DNA of 64,000 nucleotides, taken from the NCBI GenBank assembly GCA_963696325.1, contig CAVOJV010000062.1:1-64000 (forward strand), written 5' to 3'. The notes under the pieces are model-generated. The model searched no databases, had not been told where the DNA came from, and was given only the letters and a program-made list of their open reading frames with translations. A program made the position numbers and the translations under genes. This document shows positions 45,828 to 55,407 of the stretch, piece after piece (the first letter of the stretch is position 1; every line of letters begins with the position of its first letter). The DNA comes from CAVOJV01 sp963696325. GTDB taxonomy: Bacteria > Pseudomonadota > Gammaproteobacteria > Competibacterales > Competibacteraceae.

Positions 45828-46114
45828 TCAAGCGGCTTTTTTGGTGTCGGTTTTCTCCGCCTTTGGATCGTTTACTTTGGCATCAGTCTGATCCGGATTC
45901 AGGTGAACGAGCTGGATTCTTTGCCAATTCCGGATCGCTCCCCGCCACCGCAGTGGATTGCGTGTACGGGCGCCCTCGTAGACGGCTTTGCGCCGATCCA
46001 GAAGTGTCCCGTCAAGGCCGGCCTGGCGCTAGGCCGGGGTGACGAAGCGGATCGCGCTGTGGTGTTTGTGGTTGTACCCTTCCACCAAGCCAGTGACCCA
46101 CTGCCGAGCTTGAA
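45828..46114 (-). pseudogene. IS3-family transposase (orfB), C-terminal remnant
   Basis: The minus strand reads ARQWVTGLVEGYNHKHHSAI and RFVTPA, a stop, then QAGLDGTLLDRRKAVYEGAR and NPLRWRGAIRNWQRIQLVHL, with an Asp/Lys-rich tail ending KKAA. This is the end of an integrase-core IS3 transposase (usually WYNHEHRHSAIRFVTPAQRH). The catalytic DDE part is missing and one internal stop is present. It abuts the ISKra4 remnant. Confidence 0.75.
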
Positions 46115-46556
46115 CTTCCGGCGTTGGAGTGGATGAAAGTGCGGGCCTGCGGGTTGCTGAGTGGCCTGGGGACCGGGGTGATCCGCTGGCCGCAACACGT
46201 CGCCGAGCAGAGCGAGCGGTCCGCCGCCACCCGTATCCGCCTGGAACAGACTCGCGGCTATTTCGACCGCCACCGCGACCGCATTCATTACGATAGGTAC
46301 CTCGCCGCCGGCTGCCCGATGGCCTCGGGCGTGATCGAGGGGGCCTGCCGCCATGTGGTCAAGGATCGGATGGAGCGGGGCCGGCATGCACTGGACTCTG
46401 CCCGGCGCCCAGGCCCTGCTGAACCTGCGCTGCGTGTGCCCCCCAGGGTGACTGGGACCACTTCATGAACCCGTTACATCCAGAACGAAACGGCGTGCTT
46501 CTATGCGAGCATCCCGATCAAACCCAACCCTGCCCATCTTCGCCTCGTCGCCTGAG
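46115..46556 (+). pseudogene. ISKra4-family transposase, C-terminal remnant
   Basis: The plus strand reads TRGYFDRHRDRIHYDRYLAA, GCPMASGVIEGACRHVVKDR and MER, then in a second frame GMHWTLPGAQALLNLRCVCP and DWDHFMN, and after another shift RYIQNETACFYASIPIKPNP to a stop near 46554. The motif GSGVIEGACRHVVKDRMERTG is diagnostic of ISKra4. There are two frameshifts and no N-terminal portion. Confidence 0.8.
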
Positions 46557-46594
46557 CCCGGGGCCCGTTCGACTGATTACGCCCCTAAGTATTG

Positions 46595-47242
46595 TTAGCT
46601 TGATGATGCCGTTGGATAAAGATAAACGGTATATTCTTCCAGGCCGTAATCGTTGCGAATAAGGAAATGCTTGGTTACCTGCTTGGTCAAAAACCAAGCG
46701 AGTGAATCAAAGGGCAGATGGAATAGATCCTCTTCCTTGCTATCTACTTGATTGGATCTCACATTAAATGCTATACCTTTTCTACAGTAAGGGAATACTC
46801 TCTCGATCATGGAACAAAAATATTTAAACATTTGCTCGAAGGATAGATTTATTTTCTCCGTGAACACACCGTTCATAACTATATAATCAAAATTACCTAA
46901 GCTTATACCTGGATCCAAAATATCCAAATTAAAAAACTTTATATTTGGATATTTTTTCTGACTGACCTCAATGAAATCGCTGGAGATATCCAAGCCCGCA
47001 TATTCAATATTAGATATTCCTTTCTTATTAATGTAATCATACAGCCCGGCCGTACCGCAACCAAAATCAAGTATTTTCACCGGTTCGCCTCTCTTTTTTT
47101 TAATAATTTCGAGCATCACCCGATATCGCTTTTCCGCATCTTTGGGGTCTTGCCAGTCAACGCCAAGATGTGAATCGCCGAAGCGCTGCAAACATTTCTC
47201 ATAGTGATTGACGATATCAAGATAAGGCTTGCGCTCATCCAT
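46595..47242 (-). CDS. Class I SAM-dependent methyltransferase
   Basis: A 215-residue Rossmann-fold methyltransferase: motif I ILDFGCGTAGLYDYI, the acidic loop YAGLDISSDFIEVSQ, motif II-like NLDILDPGISLGNFDYIVMN, and an aromatic C-terminus. The substrate is unknown. It lies 73 bases after the second substrate-binding protein on the same strand, so it may be the last gene of that operon. Its base composition is AT-rich like the rest of the island. Confidence 0.75.
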   Translation of the reverse strand: MDERKPYLDIVNHYEKCLQRFGDSHLGVDWQDPKDAEKRYRVMLEIIKKKRGEPVKILDFGCGTAGLYDYINKKGISNIEYAGLDISSDFIEVSQKKYPNIKFFNLDILDPGISLGNFDYIVMNGVFTEKINLSFEQMFKYFCSMIERVFPYCRKGIAFNVRSNQVDSKEEDLFHLPFDSLAWFLTKQVTKHFLIRNDYGLEEYTVYLYPTASSS

Positions 47243-47315
47243 AAGGATTCTCCGATATAAAATTCCAGTAATTTCTGATCTGGACTTGATTATTGATTAG
47301 CTATAATCTGAATAG

Positions 47316-48479
47316 TTATTTGGGCTGCTCTATTTCCCGGTAAATTTCATCGGAGGCAGCTAACACGTCGGCATAAAGGTATACTCCAACGTTTTCCGCC
47401 GTCTTAAGATTAATCGCAAGGCTAGGTGCCTCCTCAAATAACTGATTGAGTTGGCGGGGTTTAGCACCGTTAAAAATCTTAGCTATAGTCGCTGCGTGGA
47501 ATACCCCGACGGGCCTAAATCCGGCTCGCGAGATACTCATCAGAAAACCGTTCTTAACTCCCTTGGAACCCGCTTGAGAGAAAGTAGGGATACGCTCCTC
47601 GTTGGTGATTTTAACCAGTTGGGGAATAGTTTCTGAATTAACACCACCTTGTACGGTGACGTATATAGCATCCACTTTTCTTGCTAGCTCCTGAAAACAT
47701 TTTATAACGGTTTCACCAGCTAATTTTTGATCAGGTATATCGCTTTGGGTGAAGCATTTAACGACTTCAAAGCCACGCTCTTTCGCCACGTTTTCAATTA
47801 AGTCAATCGCAGCATAACTTCTGCCGTGAACTGAATCCTCATATGCCACGCCAAGTTTCTTGAAACCAATAATATCGTGAAAAAGTCGAACCTGACGCTC
47901 ATAACGTGCTGGATCAACACGTGCATTAAGGTGGTCGTAACCGGAATCGTCTACGCTCTTGGCGATACCCACGCTGACAGCATCGCTAGTAGATATCACT
48001 AGCGTCGGAGTGGAATGCTTATCGTTGGCGAGATCAATCCCTGCCCACGTTCCCATCGCAAGGATGAGATCAATATCTCTTCTTTTGCTTAAACGATTAA
48101 TAACCTCTGCTTTTAGTTTCTCTCTAATATGATCATCCCAGTTGGCCGAATAATACGCGTCGCTAACGAACTCGACATATTCGCTCTTTACGTTTTGTGA
48201 GAGCCATTTCCAAAAATCCCGTGTATTGATATCTTTTTGTTCCGGTAGAACGGCTCTTTCGATCCATCCTAAATCCATTAATCCATTTATCGTAGCCGCA
48301 AGGTAATAGTAGTAATTATCATGGGGCCCACCTTCGTAGAGCGAAAATCGCCACTTTTTTCCCATATTGGTCCGTGGGGAAGTAGGGAACTTATCCTGAT
48401 CAAACGTTAATCCATTAGCGCTGATCAGGAAAAAACCCATGAACAGAACACCGAAAAACTTCCATAAGCATTTCATCAT
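47316..48479 (-). CDS. Periplasmic ABC-type substrate-binding protein, paralogue B
   Basis: A 387-residue protein. The signal peptide (MMKCLWKFFGVLFMGFFLIS) is followed by a two-lobed type I periplasmic binding fold of the ABC_sub_bind (TrpX-like) group: LILAMGTWAGIDLANDKHST, TLVISTSDAVSVGIAKSVDD, KKLGVAYEDSVHGRSYAAID and DAIYVTVQGGVNSETIPQLV. It is closely related over its full length to the gene upstream. No ABC permease or ATPase is encoded nearby, so a sensory role, delivering ligand to the Cache kinase or the MFS sensor region, is a reasonable inference. Confidence 0.85.
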   Translation of the reverse strand: MMKCLWKFFGVLFMGFFLISANGLTFDQDKFPTSPRTNMGKKWRFSLYEGGPHDNYYYYLAATINGLMDLGWIERAVLPEQKDINTRDFWKWLSQNVKSEYVEFVSDAYYSANWDDHIREKLKAEVINRLSKRRDIDLILAMGTWAGIDLANDKHSTPTLVISTSDAVSVGIAKSVDDSGYDHLNARVDPARYERQVRLFHDIIGFKKLGVAYEDSVHGRSYAAIDLIENVAKERGFEVVKCFTQSDIPDQKLAGETVIKCFQELARKVDAIYVTVQGGVNSETIPQLVKITNEERIPTFSQAGSKGVKNGFLMSISRAGFRPVGVFHAATIAKIFNGAKPRQLNQLFEEAPSLAINLKTAENVGVYLYADVLAASDEIYREIEQPK

Positions 48480-48549
48480 TTTTCCCTATATGTTGGCATA
48501 GTATTCTCTGTAAGCGATGTCTTTTGTCATTTGCTGAGAATTAGCGCGA

Positions 48550-49707
48550 TTACTTGGGAATTGTTATTTCTTTAAAAATTTCGTCTGCGGCACCTAAAAT
48601 CACTAGAGGAGGATCATAGCCGATGAGTTCAGCGGCTTTTAAGTTAAGGGCGATTTTCGGTGGCTCTTCATAAATCTGGTCTAATTGATTTGGTTTTGCA
48701 CCATTGAATATTTTGGCGATCGTCAAAGCATGAAATTCACCGACATATTTAAATCCGGCGGTCGAAGTACTTACCAAGAAGCCGTAATTGACCATCTCTG
48801 AGCCATATTGAGCAAAGGTGGGAATATGATTATTATTTACTATTTTTACTAATTCCGGAATACTCTTATTATTAATGCCTCCTTGCTCCGTCGCATATAT
48901 GGCTCCCACTTTCTTAACCAGCTCATTGAAGCAATATTTTACGGATTCTGCAGCTATATTTGTATCAGCGATATCACTTTTCGTAAAACAACGTGTGATC
49001 TCGAAACCCCGTTCCCTGGCTACTTTCTCGACCACATCGATCGCAGCGTAGCTTCTGCCGTCGACGGTATCTTCATAAGCTACACCAAGCTTTTTGAATC
49101 CGATGATTTCATGAAAAAGCCGCAACTGCCTTTCCCAGCGGTCAGGGTCGACATGAGCATGCACATGATCAAAACCGGAATCTTGATTACTCTTGATAAT
49201 ACCAGCTGAAACAGGATCGCTTGTTGAGAGCACAAGGGTCGGTACATTATGTTTATTGTTAACGAAATCTTTTCCTGCCCAGGTTCCCATAGCGATTAGC
49301 AGATTGATGTCCTTTTGTTGACTCAATCGGGTGGTCAATTTATTGACCATGTCTTCTCTAATGTGGTCATCCCAAATCGCCGTATAATGAGCGTCTTTGA
49401 CGAACTCGATATAATCGCTCTTTAGGTTGCTTGCCAGCCAGTTCCATAAGTCTTTAGTTTGCTCGCCGTTTTGTGGTGGGATGTCCTTGTTTTCAAGCCA
49501 TCCGAGTTTCATTAAGCTGCGGACAGTGGCAGCTAGTGTTTGTTGGTAATTCAGATATTCTCCGCCTTCGTAATAGGAAATGCGCCATTTTTTTCCATTA
49601 TTGGTGGTAGGGGTGGTGGCAAAAATGCCTTTATCGGCAGCAAGCGCTGATAGGCTGGTCATTATGCACAAGGCTAGCAAAGCAAAAAATTTGGTTAATA
49701 ATTTCAT
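48550..49707 (-). CDS. Periplasmic ABC-type substrate-binding protein, paralogue A
   Basis: A 385-residue protein with signal peptide MKLLTKFFALLALCIMTSLS, cleaved after ALA. Matching blocks with paralogue B include NNGKKWRISYYEGGEYLNYQ, LLIAMGTWAGKDFVNNKHNV, LVLSTSDPVSAGIIKSNQDS, GVAYEDTVDGRSYAAIDVVE and PTFAQYGSEMVNYGFLVSTS. ABC_sub_bind family. First gene of the minus-strand group A-B-methyltransferase. The tandem duplication suggests two related ligands or a dose effect. Confidence 0.85.
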   Translation of the reverse strand: MKLLTKFFALLALCIMTSLSALAADKGIFATTPTTNNGKKWRISYYEGGEYLNYQQTLAATVRSLMKLGWLENKDIPPQNGEQTKDLWNWLASNLKSDYIEFVKDAHYTAIWDDHIREDMVNKLTTRLSQQKDINLLIAMGTWAGKDFVNNKHNVPTLVLSTSDPVSAGIIKSNQDSGFDHVHAHVDPDRWERQLRLFHEIIGFKKLGVAYEDTVDGRSYAAIDVVEKVARERGFEITRCFTKSDIADTNIAAESVKYCFNELVKKVGAIYATEQGGINNKSIPELVKIVNNNHIPTFAQYGSEMVNYGFLVSTSTAGFKYVGEFHALTIAKIFNGAKPNQLDQIYEEPPKIALNLKAAELIGYDPPLVILGAADEIFKEITIPK

Positions 49708-49785
49708 CGCAAATCTCCATTGAAAGTCCTAAACGACAAAATATGAATATACATCCGTTCATGAGATAACTCACTGGTCTTGCAA

Positions 49786-49899
49786 CTAATGAACTAGTCC
49801 TAAATCCTCTGCCATCCGTACAACGGAGCTTGTATGCACTCGTTCAAATGTTGACGCTGCCGGATAGATTCGCGACTGGATAGACGAGGCTGAATCATC
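49786..49899 (-). pseudogene. Possible C-terminal remnant of a LuxR/FixJ-type HTH
   Basis: One minus-strand frame ends FERVHTSSVVRMAEDLGLVH, which resembles the last recognition-helix region of FixJ-like regulators (VMEKMHVSSVAELVRMAE). Only about 37 codons are open and no receiver domain is found upstream. The surrounding 49.71-50.37 kb shows no other gene. Confidence 0.3.
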
Positions 49900-50371
49900 G
49901 ATTCTATAGGCTCCAACCATATCATTATCCTTCCCTAGCAAAGTGCCCTGAACGAGCTCCCATTTTTAGCACATAAAGTTTTAAGTTCACCTCAAAAGCC
50001 GGGAATTATCTGGAAATGGAACTTTCTACCCTTTTTTGTCAATCGCGATGTTGTGAACGCATATGTGCACCAGAAGGTTCGAGACGTCCAGGCTGTCATT
50101 CGGCGTTGCCGAAGACACAAATTTCGAGTCACACAACACCTGCTACCCCTGAACCGAAGATGCTCCCTGTGTGGTTGATTAGAAGAAGCGATTAAGTTGA
50201 GCCAGTCACTAAAAAAATAATCCTACGTAAGCTCAACAGAATAGCGGTATCCGCACCCTCTCGAAGAAAAGCAGTATTTGTGCCAGCCCTGGCCTTTCTG
50301 ATCACAAGTACCCGCCTGGTGTCAAAAACGACACCATAGGCAACCCTGGAAATCATTTACCTAAGTACACC

Positions 50372-51517
50372 AAGTACAGGACAAACATTTCAGCAGGCCG
50401 AGGAAATCAGCCCAGCGGTCGGCCAAGTTGAGGACGATGGACCGGATGCAGTCGAGGCCATGGCGGAAGATGGATTGGAGGGGGCGCTGGAGAGTTTTTT
50501 TATGGGGATCGGTTGCCGTGCGGCGAGGGCTTCGCCGGTTCGATAGGTCCAGGCGAACGCCAAGGCCAGCAGGGCCAGGAGTTTGTCGAGCCGGTCGGGA
50601 TGAGTCAGCTGGGTGTCCTCGACGTTGAAGCCGCGGGATTTCAAGGCGCCGAACAGGGTTTCGATTTTCCCTCTCCGGGCATAGGCCGTGAACGCCGCTT
50701 GCTGCGGTGCGCCGGAACTAGCGATTAACCAGAGGTCGCCGTCGGCCAGCCGCACGGCGGAGAGCGGGACGAAACAGCCTCACACCGGCCGGCGTCCTTC
50801 GCGGTGGCGGGACTGGCCCGGTTATAGGGAACCGAACAGGACGTCGGCCCGCATCGGCACCTTCCAGGCAGTGGGCAGCAAGGGGTTGCGCTTGAGGCGG
50901 AGGTGGAAGGGAAGGCTCTGGGCGTGGAGCCAGGCGAACCAGTCCCCGCCGACGCATTCCCGGGCGGCCAGGAGTGCCTTGAGTCGGGTCCGCCCGACTT
51001 GCTTCACAACGCGTTGCAGGAGCGCGGTGCGCTCCTCGGTATCGGCATTGCCGGCCTTGTCGAGAACCGTCCACAGCACCGGCCAGGCCATACCTTGGTG
51101 GGCGACCCCCAGGACCAAGAAATTGATCTCGGTCTTGCCGGATTGCCAGTGGGTGCGGTCCAGGGTCAAATACCAAGGGTCTTCGCCCACCGGAAACAGA
51201 GGGACCAGAAGGCGGGCCAGAACGTCGTAGTCGATCTCGAAGGCGCGAAAGCAGCGTTGCAAGCGCCTGTAGTGGGAGGCGATCTGCGCCATGCCGCCGA
51301 AGCCCGTGGCCAAGTCGGCCAGATTGACGCTGCGAACCTTGAACAGGGTCAGGAGGAACTGGGCCAGGAAGTTCAAGCGGGCGCCCTGCCAGGGGAGGTG
51401 TCCGGCCAAGACCGCTTGCAGTGCTGAAACGGATTCATTCATGGGGAGTGAGAGAGGTTGCCAAAAAATGTTGGACATCATTATCCATCAATGGCTTGGG
51501 TTTTTTGTCCTGTACTT
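50372..51517. mobile_element. IS4-family insertion sequence, inactivated
   Basis: Perfect 14-base inverted repeats AAGTACAGGACAAA (50372-50385) and its complement (51504-51517) bound about 1.15 kb with one minus-strand transposase gene. I see no convincing target duplication. Confidence 0.8.
50390..51442 (-). pseudogene. IS4-family transposase with two in-frame stops and a frameshift
   Basis: From MNESVSALQAVLAGHLPWQG the frame shows SVNLADLATGFGG, RLQRCFRAFEIDYD, the DDE region YLTLDRTHWQSGKTEINFLV and VLDKAGNADTEERTAL, then ADVLFGSL, stop (about 50822), and a second stop near 50777. It resumes in the same frame with AVRLADGDLWLIASSGAPQQ and the catalytic-Glu block ARRGKIETLFGALKSRGFNV. A run of A's near 50500 hides a final frameshift. 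Confidence 0.85.
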
Positions 51518-51729
51518 AGATAGTAGACCATCAAATAACAAATCAGTTAATTTGCAGCATATAGATTACTATTAGCGAGACTATACAACCAAACGCGCCC
51601 TCATTAAGGACTGAACAACCAAACGCCGGTCACCGTTTACTCGCGCGGCAGCAAAGATAATGGGACTCCGAGACTATCTTAAATTTTAGATTTTCTGTCT
51701 AGACAAGCGGGTCCACTTTAAATACTTAC
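51518..51729. other. Short intergenic region with an imperfect direct repeat
   Basis: Two near-identical 18-base blocks ending ACAACCAAACGC start at 51579 and 51609, 30 bases apart. Nothing else is recognised. Confidence 0.4.
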
Positions 51730-53190
51730 CTAACACTGACTAACAAACTCCTCTTTATAATTATTACACAAACAAACTCTGTTCTTACCGGTTCTCTTCG
51801 CCTGATAAAGCATTTCGTCCGCTTTCGTTATTAACTCGTCAGATGAGGATGCGTTCGCAGGGTAAGTGGCTATACCGATACTGACAGTTATATGTCCCAA
51901 TTTGGGAGGGCTTTTTAACGGGAGGGTGAGACAACTTACCGCAATGCGAATTCTTTCAGCAATGGCTAATGCATCTGCGGTCTGGGTATATGGTAAGATA
52001 ACCGCAAATTCTTCTCCACCATAACGTGCTGCAAGGTCGATGTCTCGAACATTTTCCCGAATGACCCTTCCTACCTCACGGAGAATCATGTCTCCGGCTG
52101 GATGACCTAAATTGTCATTATATTTCTTAAAATTATCGAGATCTATCATAAGCAGTGCCAAATCATGGCTTTGGCGGCAGGACCTTTTGACTTCAAGTTC
52201 TAGAGAGCGTTTAAAATGAAGGTGATTATATAATCCGGTTAGGGCATCATTGAGAGCTGAATTAATTGTGTTTTCACAATGTGACCGAAGTTCATCTAGG
52301 TGCTTCTTTTTTCTTAGGAAATGAGTGATTTTTGCGTTAAGTTCCTTGCCATTAATTGGTTTGACAAGAAAATCATCGCCTTCGGCGTCAATGCCTTTTA
52401 TTCTGCTATCCAGATCCCGCAAGCTGGTGGAAAAAATGATCGGGATATTCCGAGTTACATTCATTTCTTTGAGTTGCCGGCAAACCTGAAATCCATCTGT
52501 ATCAGGCAACATGACATCTAATATAAGGAGATCGATCTTCTCACTTTGAGCCAGCTTGATCGCACTTTCGCCACGATCAGCAACCAGTAATCGGTAGTTC
52601 TGGCCAGTAAGATGCGCTTTAATTAGTTTAACGTCACTCGGGTTATCTTCCACCAACAAAATTGTATGAAGATTTTGTGAGGCTATCGGTATTTGGGCCG
52701 GTGCCTTCTTAGTGGAAAAGCTTTCCTGGGATTTTTTGCGAATTGTAAGTTGCTCTTTATATTGCTTAAGCCGTAGCATAGAATTGATCCGTGCTAACAG
52801 CTCAGCGGTATTGACTGGCTTATTCAAGAATTCTTCCGCGCCAATAGCTAGACCTTTGTGCTTGCTCTCCGGGCTGTCAAGCGCAGTTATGAGAATAATT
52901 GGAATATGCTGGGTAAGCACATCGCTTTTAAGTTTCTCGATGACCTCATAACCGTTTAATATCGGCATCATGATATCCAGTAAAATGAGATCTGGCATAT
53001 GTTTTTTGGTAACGTCAAGAGCCTCTTGACCGTTATAGGCGGTTAGAATGTGAAACTTCCTTCTGGATAGCATTGCGGCTAACAGCTTCACGTTTCTGGG
53101 TTCATCGTCTACAATTAGGACCCTGGGTTGGTATTCAGTATCATTGTTTTTGCCCGACTCATGTCCGAGTATATTTGAATTGCCGGTCAT
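51730..53190 (-). CDS. PleD-like diguanylate cyclase (REC-REC-GGDEF)
   Basis: A 486-residue protein. REC1 (about 22-140) has LILLDIMMPILNGYEV and FLNKPVN; REC2 (about 175-295) has LLILDVMLPDTDGFQV and FLVKPIN. The GGDEF domain has DALTGLYNHLHFKRSLELEV, the active site ARYGGEEFAVILP and the I-site RxxD (RDID). Its second receiver and linker (KKKHLDELRSHCENTINSAL) closely resemble REC3 and linker of the 43-kb cyclase and the receiver of the DapF fusion, so the three share recent ancestry. It probably makes c-di-GMP in response to a kinase, perhaps the one at 41 kb. Confidence 0.92.
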   Translation of the reverse strand: MTGNSNILGHESGKNNDTEYQPRVLIVDDEPRNVKLLAAMLSRRKFHILTAYNGQEALDVTKKHMPDLILLDIMMPILNGYEVIEKLKSDVLTQHIPIILITALDSPESKHKGLAIGAEEFLNKPVNTAELLARINSMLRLKQYKEQLTIRKKSQESFSTKKAPAQIPIASQNLHTILLVEDNPSDVKLIKAHLTGQNYRLLVADRGESAIKLAQSEKIDLLILDVMLPDTDGFQVCRQLKEMNVTRNIPIIFSTSLRDLDSRIKGIDAEGDDFLVKPINGKELNAKITHFLRKKKHLDELRSHCENTINSALNDALTGLYNHLHFKRSLELEVKRSCRQSHDLALLMIDLDNFKKYNDNLGHPAGDMILREVGRVIRENVRDIDLAARYGGEEFAVILPYTQTADALAIAERIRIAVSCLTLPLKSPPKLGHITVSIGIATYPANASSSDELITKADEMLYQAKRTGKNRVCLCNNYKEEFVSQC

Positions 53191-53302
53191 TGGGGGGGGC
53201 CGAATTGTGGACTGAAAAAATGAAACATAGTAGGGTGAGAGCGATAAACGATGGTCTGCTCAATAATAATTAGAGCGGATGTCTTTAATTTTCCATGGAG
53301 AA

Positions 53303-54835
53303 CTATTCAAACATTTCATGTAATATGTCCACAATAGGGGCATCCAGTTTTCCCTGGCTGGCTTCCAATCGGAGTAGTTGTAAAGCGTTATCTTTAGTCA
53401 TCGCTTGTCGATATGGGCGATCTGTGGTCAATGCATCATAAATATCCACAACGGCCATAATCCGAGAAATTTTGGGAATGGCATCCTCTTTCAAACCATC
53501 TGGATACCCACTCCCATCGAGTTTTTCATGATGTTGACGTATTGCAGTAAGGGCGAGTCCCAGTGTGTCTTCAAGGGGTAGGCAAATTTTGTAGCCAATT
53601 TTAGGGTGATTTTTCATTAGCTCGAATTCTTCGGGACTCAAACGGCCGGGTTTGTTTAATACCTCATTGGGTATTCCAATTTTACCTATATCATGTAAAA
53701 TCCCCGCAAACCATAACGACTCAATGTCTTTCGGCGGCAGACGCATTCTATCTCCAATTGCTACGGCAAGATTAGCAACTCGCTCAACATGTCCCTGGGT
53801 GTAAACATCCTTGGCTTCGACTGTGTTGGCCAAGGATAACAACACATTCTTGATATTGGTCAGTCTTTTATTAAGTTTTCGAAAATTGACGAGATGCTTT
53901 ACTCTGGCCAGCAACTCTGATTTGTTTAACGGCCTTGTCAGAAAATCATCCGCACCAGCTTCAATACCCTTAATTCGTGATTCCATATCGTTCAATGCGG
54001 TTATCGCTATGATTGGAATCATGCGGGTTAGATCATTATATTTAATTTGTCGGCAGACCTCATAGCCATTCATCCCTGGCATCATTATATCTAGTAAAAC
54101 CAAATCGATATCGGTATCGTACTTGGTGATTGTATGGAGCGCATCTTTACCATTTTGAGCTTTTATGATTGAATAATTTTCCGGTAAAAGAAGGGCCTCT
54201 AGCATCTTAAGATTGGCGGGTATATCATCTACGATTAATATGTTGGATGGTGGATCAATCAGCGAGGATTTCTGTGCTTCAAAGCGGTAAATTGTGTTTT
54301 TCCCTCTTTTTTTGGCTTCTTGAAGGGCGTCCTTAGCCTTTTTAATAAGGCCAATACGATTAGTGGCATCTGCGGGACACGAAACCTGACCAATGCTAAC
54401 GGTTAGGTTGGCGTTAGCTAGCTGCTCTACTGATCGCCGAATGCGTTCTGTTATTGTCAGGCCTTTAGCCGGATCTGCTCCCGTTATAAGGATAATGAAC
54501 TGGTCACCTGAATACCTGGCCGCTATATCAACATCGCGGGTATTGTTGCTTATTAGGTTGGCAACCTCTCTTAACATTAGATCGCCATGGACATGATTGT
54601 TATGTTCGTTAAAATGAGAAAACCAGTCGATATCAATTAGGGCTAACACAAAAGGTGTGCCATAACGTTGGAATCGTTTCACTTCATGGTCGAGACTTAT
54701 TTGAAATAAGCTATGGTTATATAAACCTGTGAGGTTATCCGTAAATGGAACTGACGGCTTATATTCAAGAAAATCATCCAGGAAAGTATCAGTATTAGTT
54801 GACATCGAATTGCCTTCTATCATGATCGTTAGCAA
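53303..54835 (-). CDS. GGDEF-REC-HD-GYP regulator with degenerate GGDEF
   Basis: A 510-residue protein. The N-terminal GGDEF domain (about 33-185) has SGDQF in place of GGDEF but keeps the RxxD I-site (RDVD), so it probably binds nucleotide rather than synthesising it. The central receiver (about 205-325) has LVLLDIMMPGMNGYEV, but its conserved Lys is Arg (FLTRPLN). The C-terminal HD-GYP phosphodiesterase has AGILHDIGKIGIPNEVLNKP and RQHHEKLDGSGYPDGL, both motifs intact, so c-di-GMP hydrolysis is expected. The domain order is unusual. It lies upstream of the REC-REC-GGDEF gene on the same strand, pairing a synthase with a hydrolase. Confidence 0.9.
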   Translation of the reverse strand: MLTIMIEGNSMSTNTDTFLDDFLEYKPSVPFTDNLTGLYNHSLFQISLDHEVKRFQRYGTPFVLALIDIDWFSHFNEHNNHVHGDLMLREVANLISNNTRDVDIAARYSGDQFIILITGADPAKGLTITERIRRSVEQLANANLTVSIGQVSCPADATNRIGLIKKAKDALQEAKKRGKNTIYRFEAQKSSLIDPPSNILIVDDIPANLKMLEALLLPENYSIIKAQNGKDALHTITKYDTDIDLVLLDIMMPGMNGYEVCRQIKYNDLTRMIPIIAITALNDMESRIKGIEAGADDFLTRPLNKSELLARVKHLVNFRKLNKRLTNIKNVLLSLANTVEAKDVYTQGHVERVANLAVAIGDRMRLPPKDIESLWFAGILHDIGKIGIPNEVLNKPGRLSPEEFELMKNHPKIGYKICLPLEDTLGLALTAIRQHHEKLDGSGYPDGLKEDAIPKISRIMAVVDIYDALTTDRPYRQAMTKDNALQLLRLEASQGKLDAPIVDILHEMFE

Positions 54836-55407
54836 CTAAGTCTCACATGATGATAGTTTTATGAGGGGTGGAATATGCGGGTTTCATGCCAGCCTTGCAA
54901 ATAGCCTGTGAGGTTAAGGTCGGGGTGACAAAAATGCGAGGAGTAACAAAGATATTGGCATCTTTTTATGGTCCCAGAGCTCGCGCTTAACCAACTATTG
55001 ATAAAGGAAGCTGAAGAATAATTCCCGTCAGCATGCGTCAAGGGAAGTCAGTCGATGCCGAGCTTAGGGCAGGATTATGTAGTCCGTAACTGGTTAATGG
55101 CGCGAACAAAGTGAGGGGGCTTTGTCTGCGGGTAGGTGCGGAAGAAGAGCGGAACGGCCGTCCACGCATCGTGTTGCTCCTTGAAAAGTATAAGGTCCTG
55201 CGTGCTCGAAAGAAGCTGACCGCGTGCCGGTTATCAATCCCTGACTCGATGGGTCGCGTTTGACCATGGACCTTGCCGGCTAAACGACGCTATCGACGTC
55301 GCAGTTTCTTGAAGTGGCTTTCCAATGGTTGATGTAGATCAAACCCTGCCCATGAGCCGCTTGCACTCAGCTATGTTCATACCTGGCTTTCGAAAAATAG
55401 AGCATCC
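54836..55407. other. Intergenic region at the right edge of the signalling island
   Basis: 570 bases in which I find no supported gene, RNA or IS end. GC content rises toward 55.4 kb, matching the return to core genes. Confidence 0.4.

Noticed and set aside
51579..51626. Possible CRISPR-like repeat
   Set aside because: There are only two imperfect 18-base copies, with no array, spacer regularity or cas genes.
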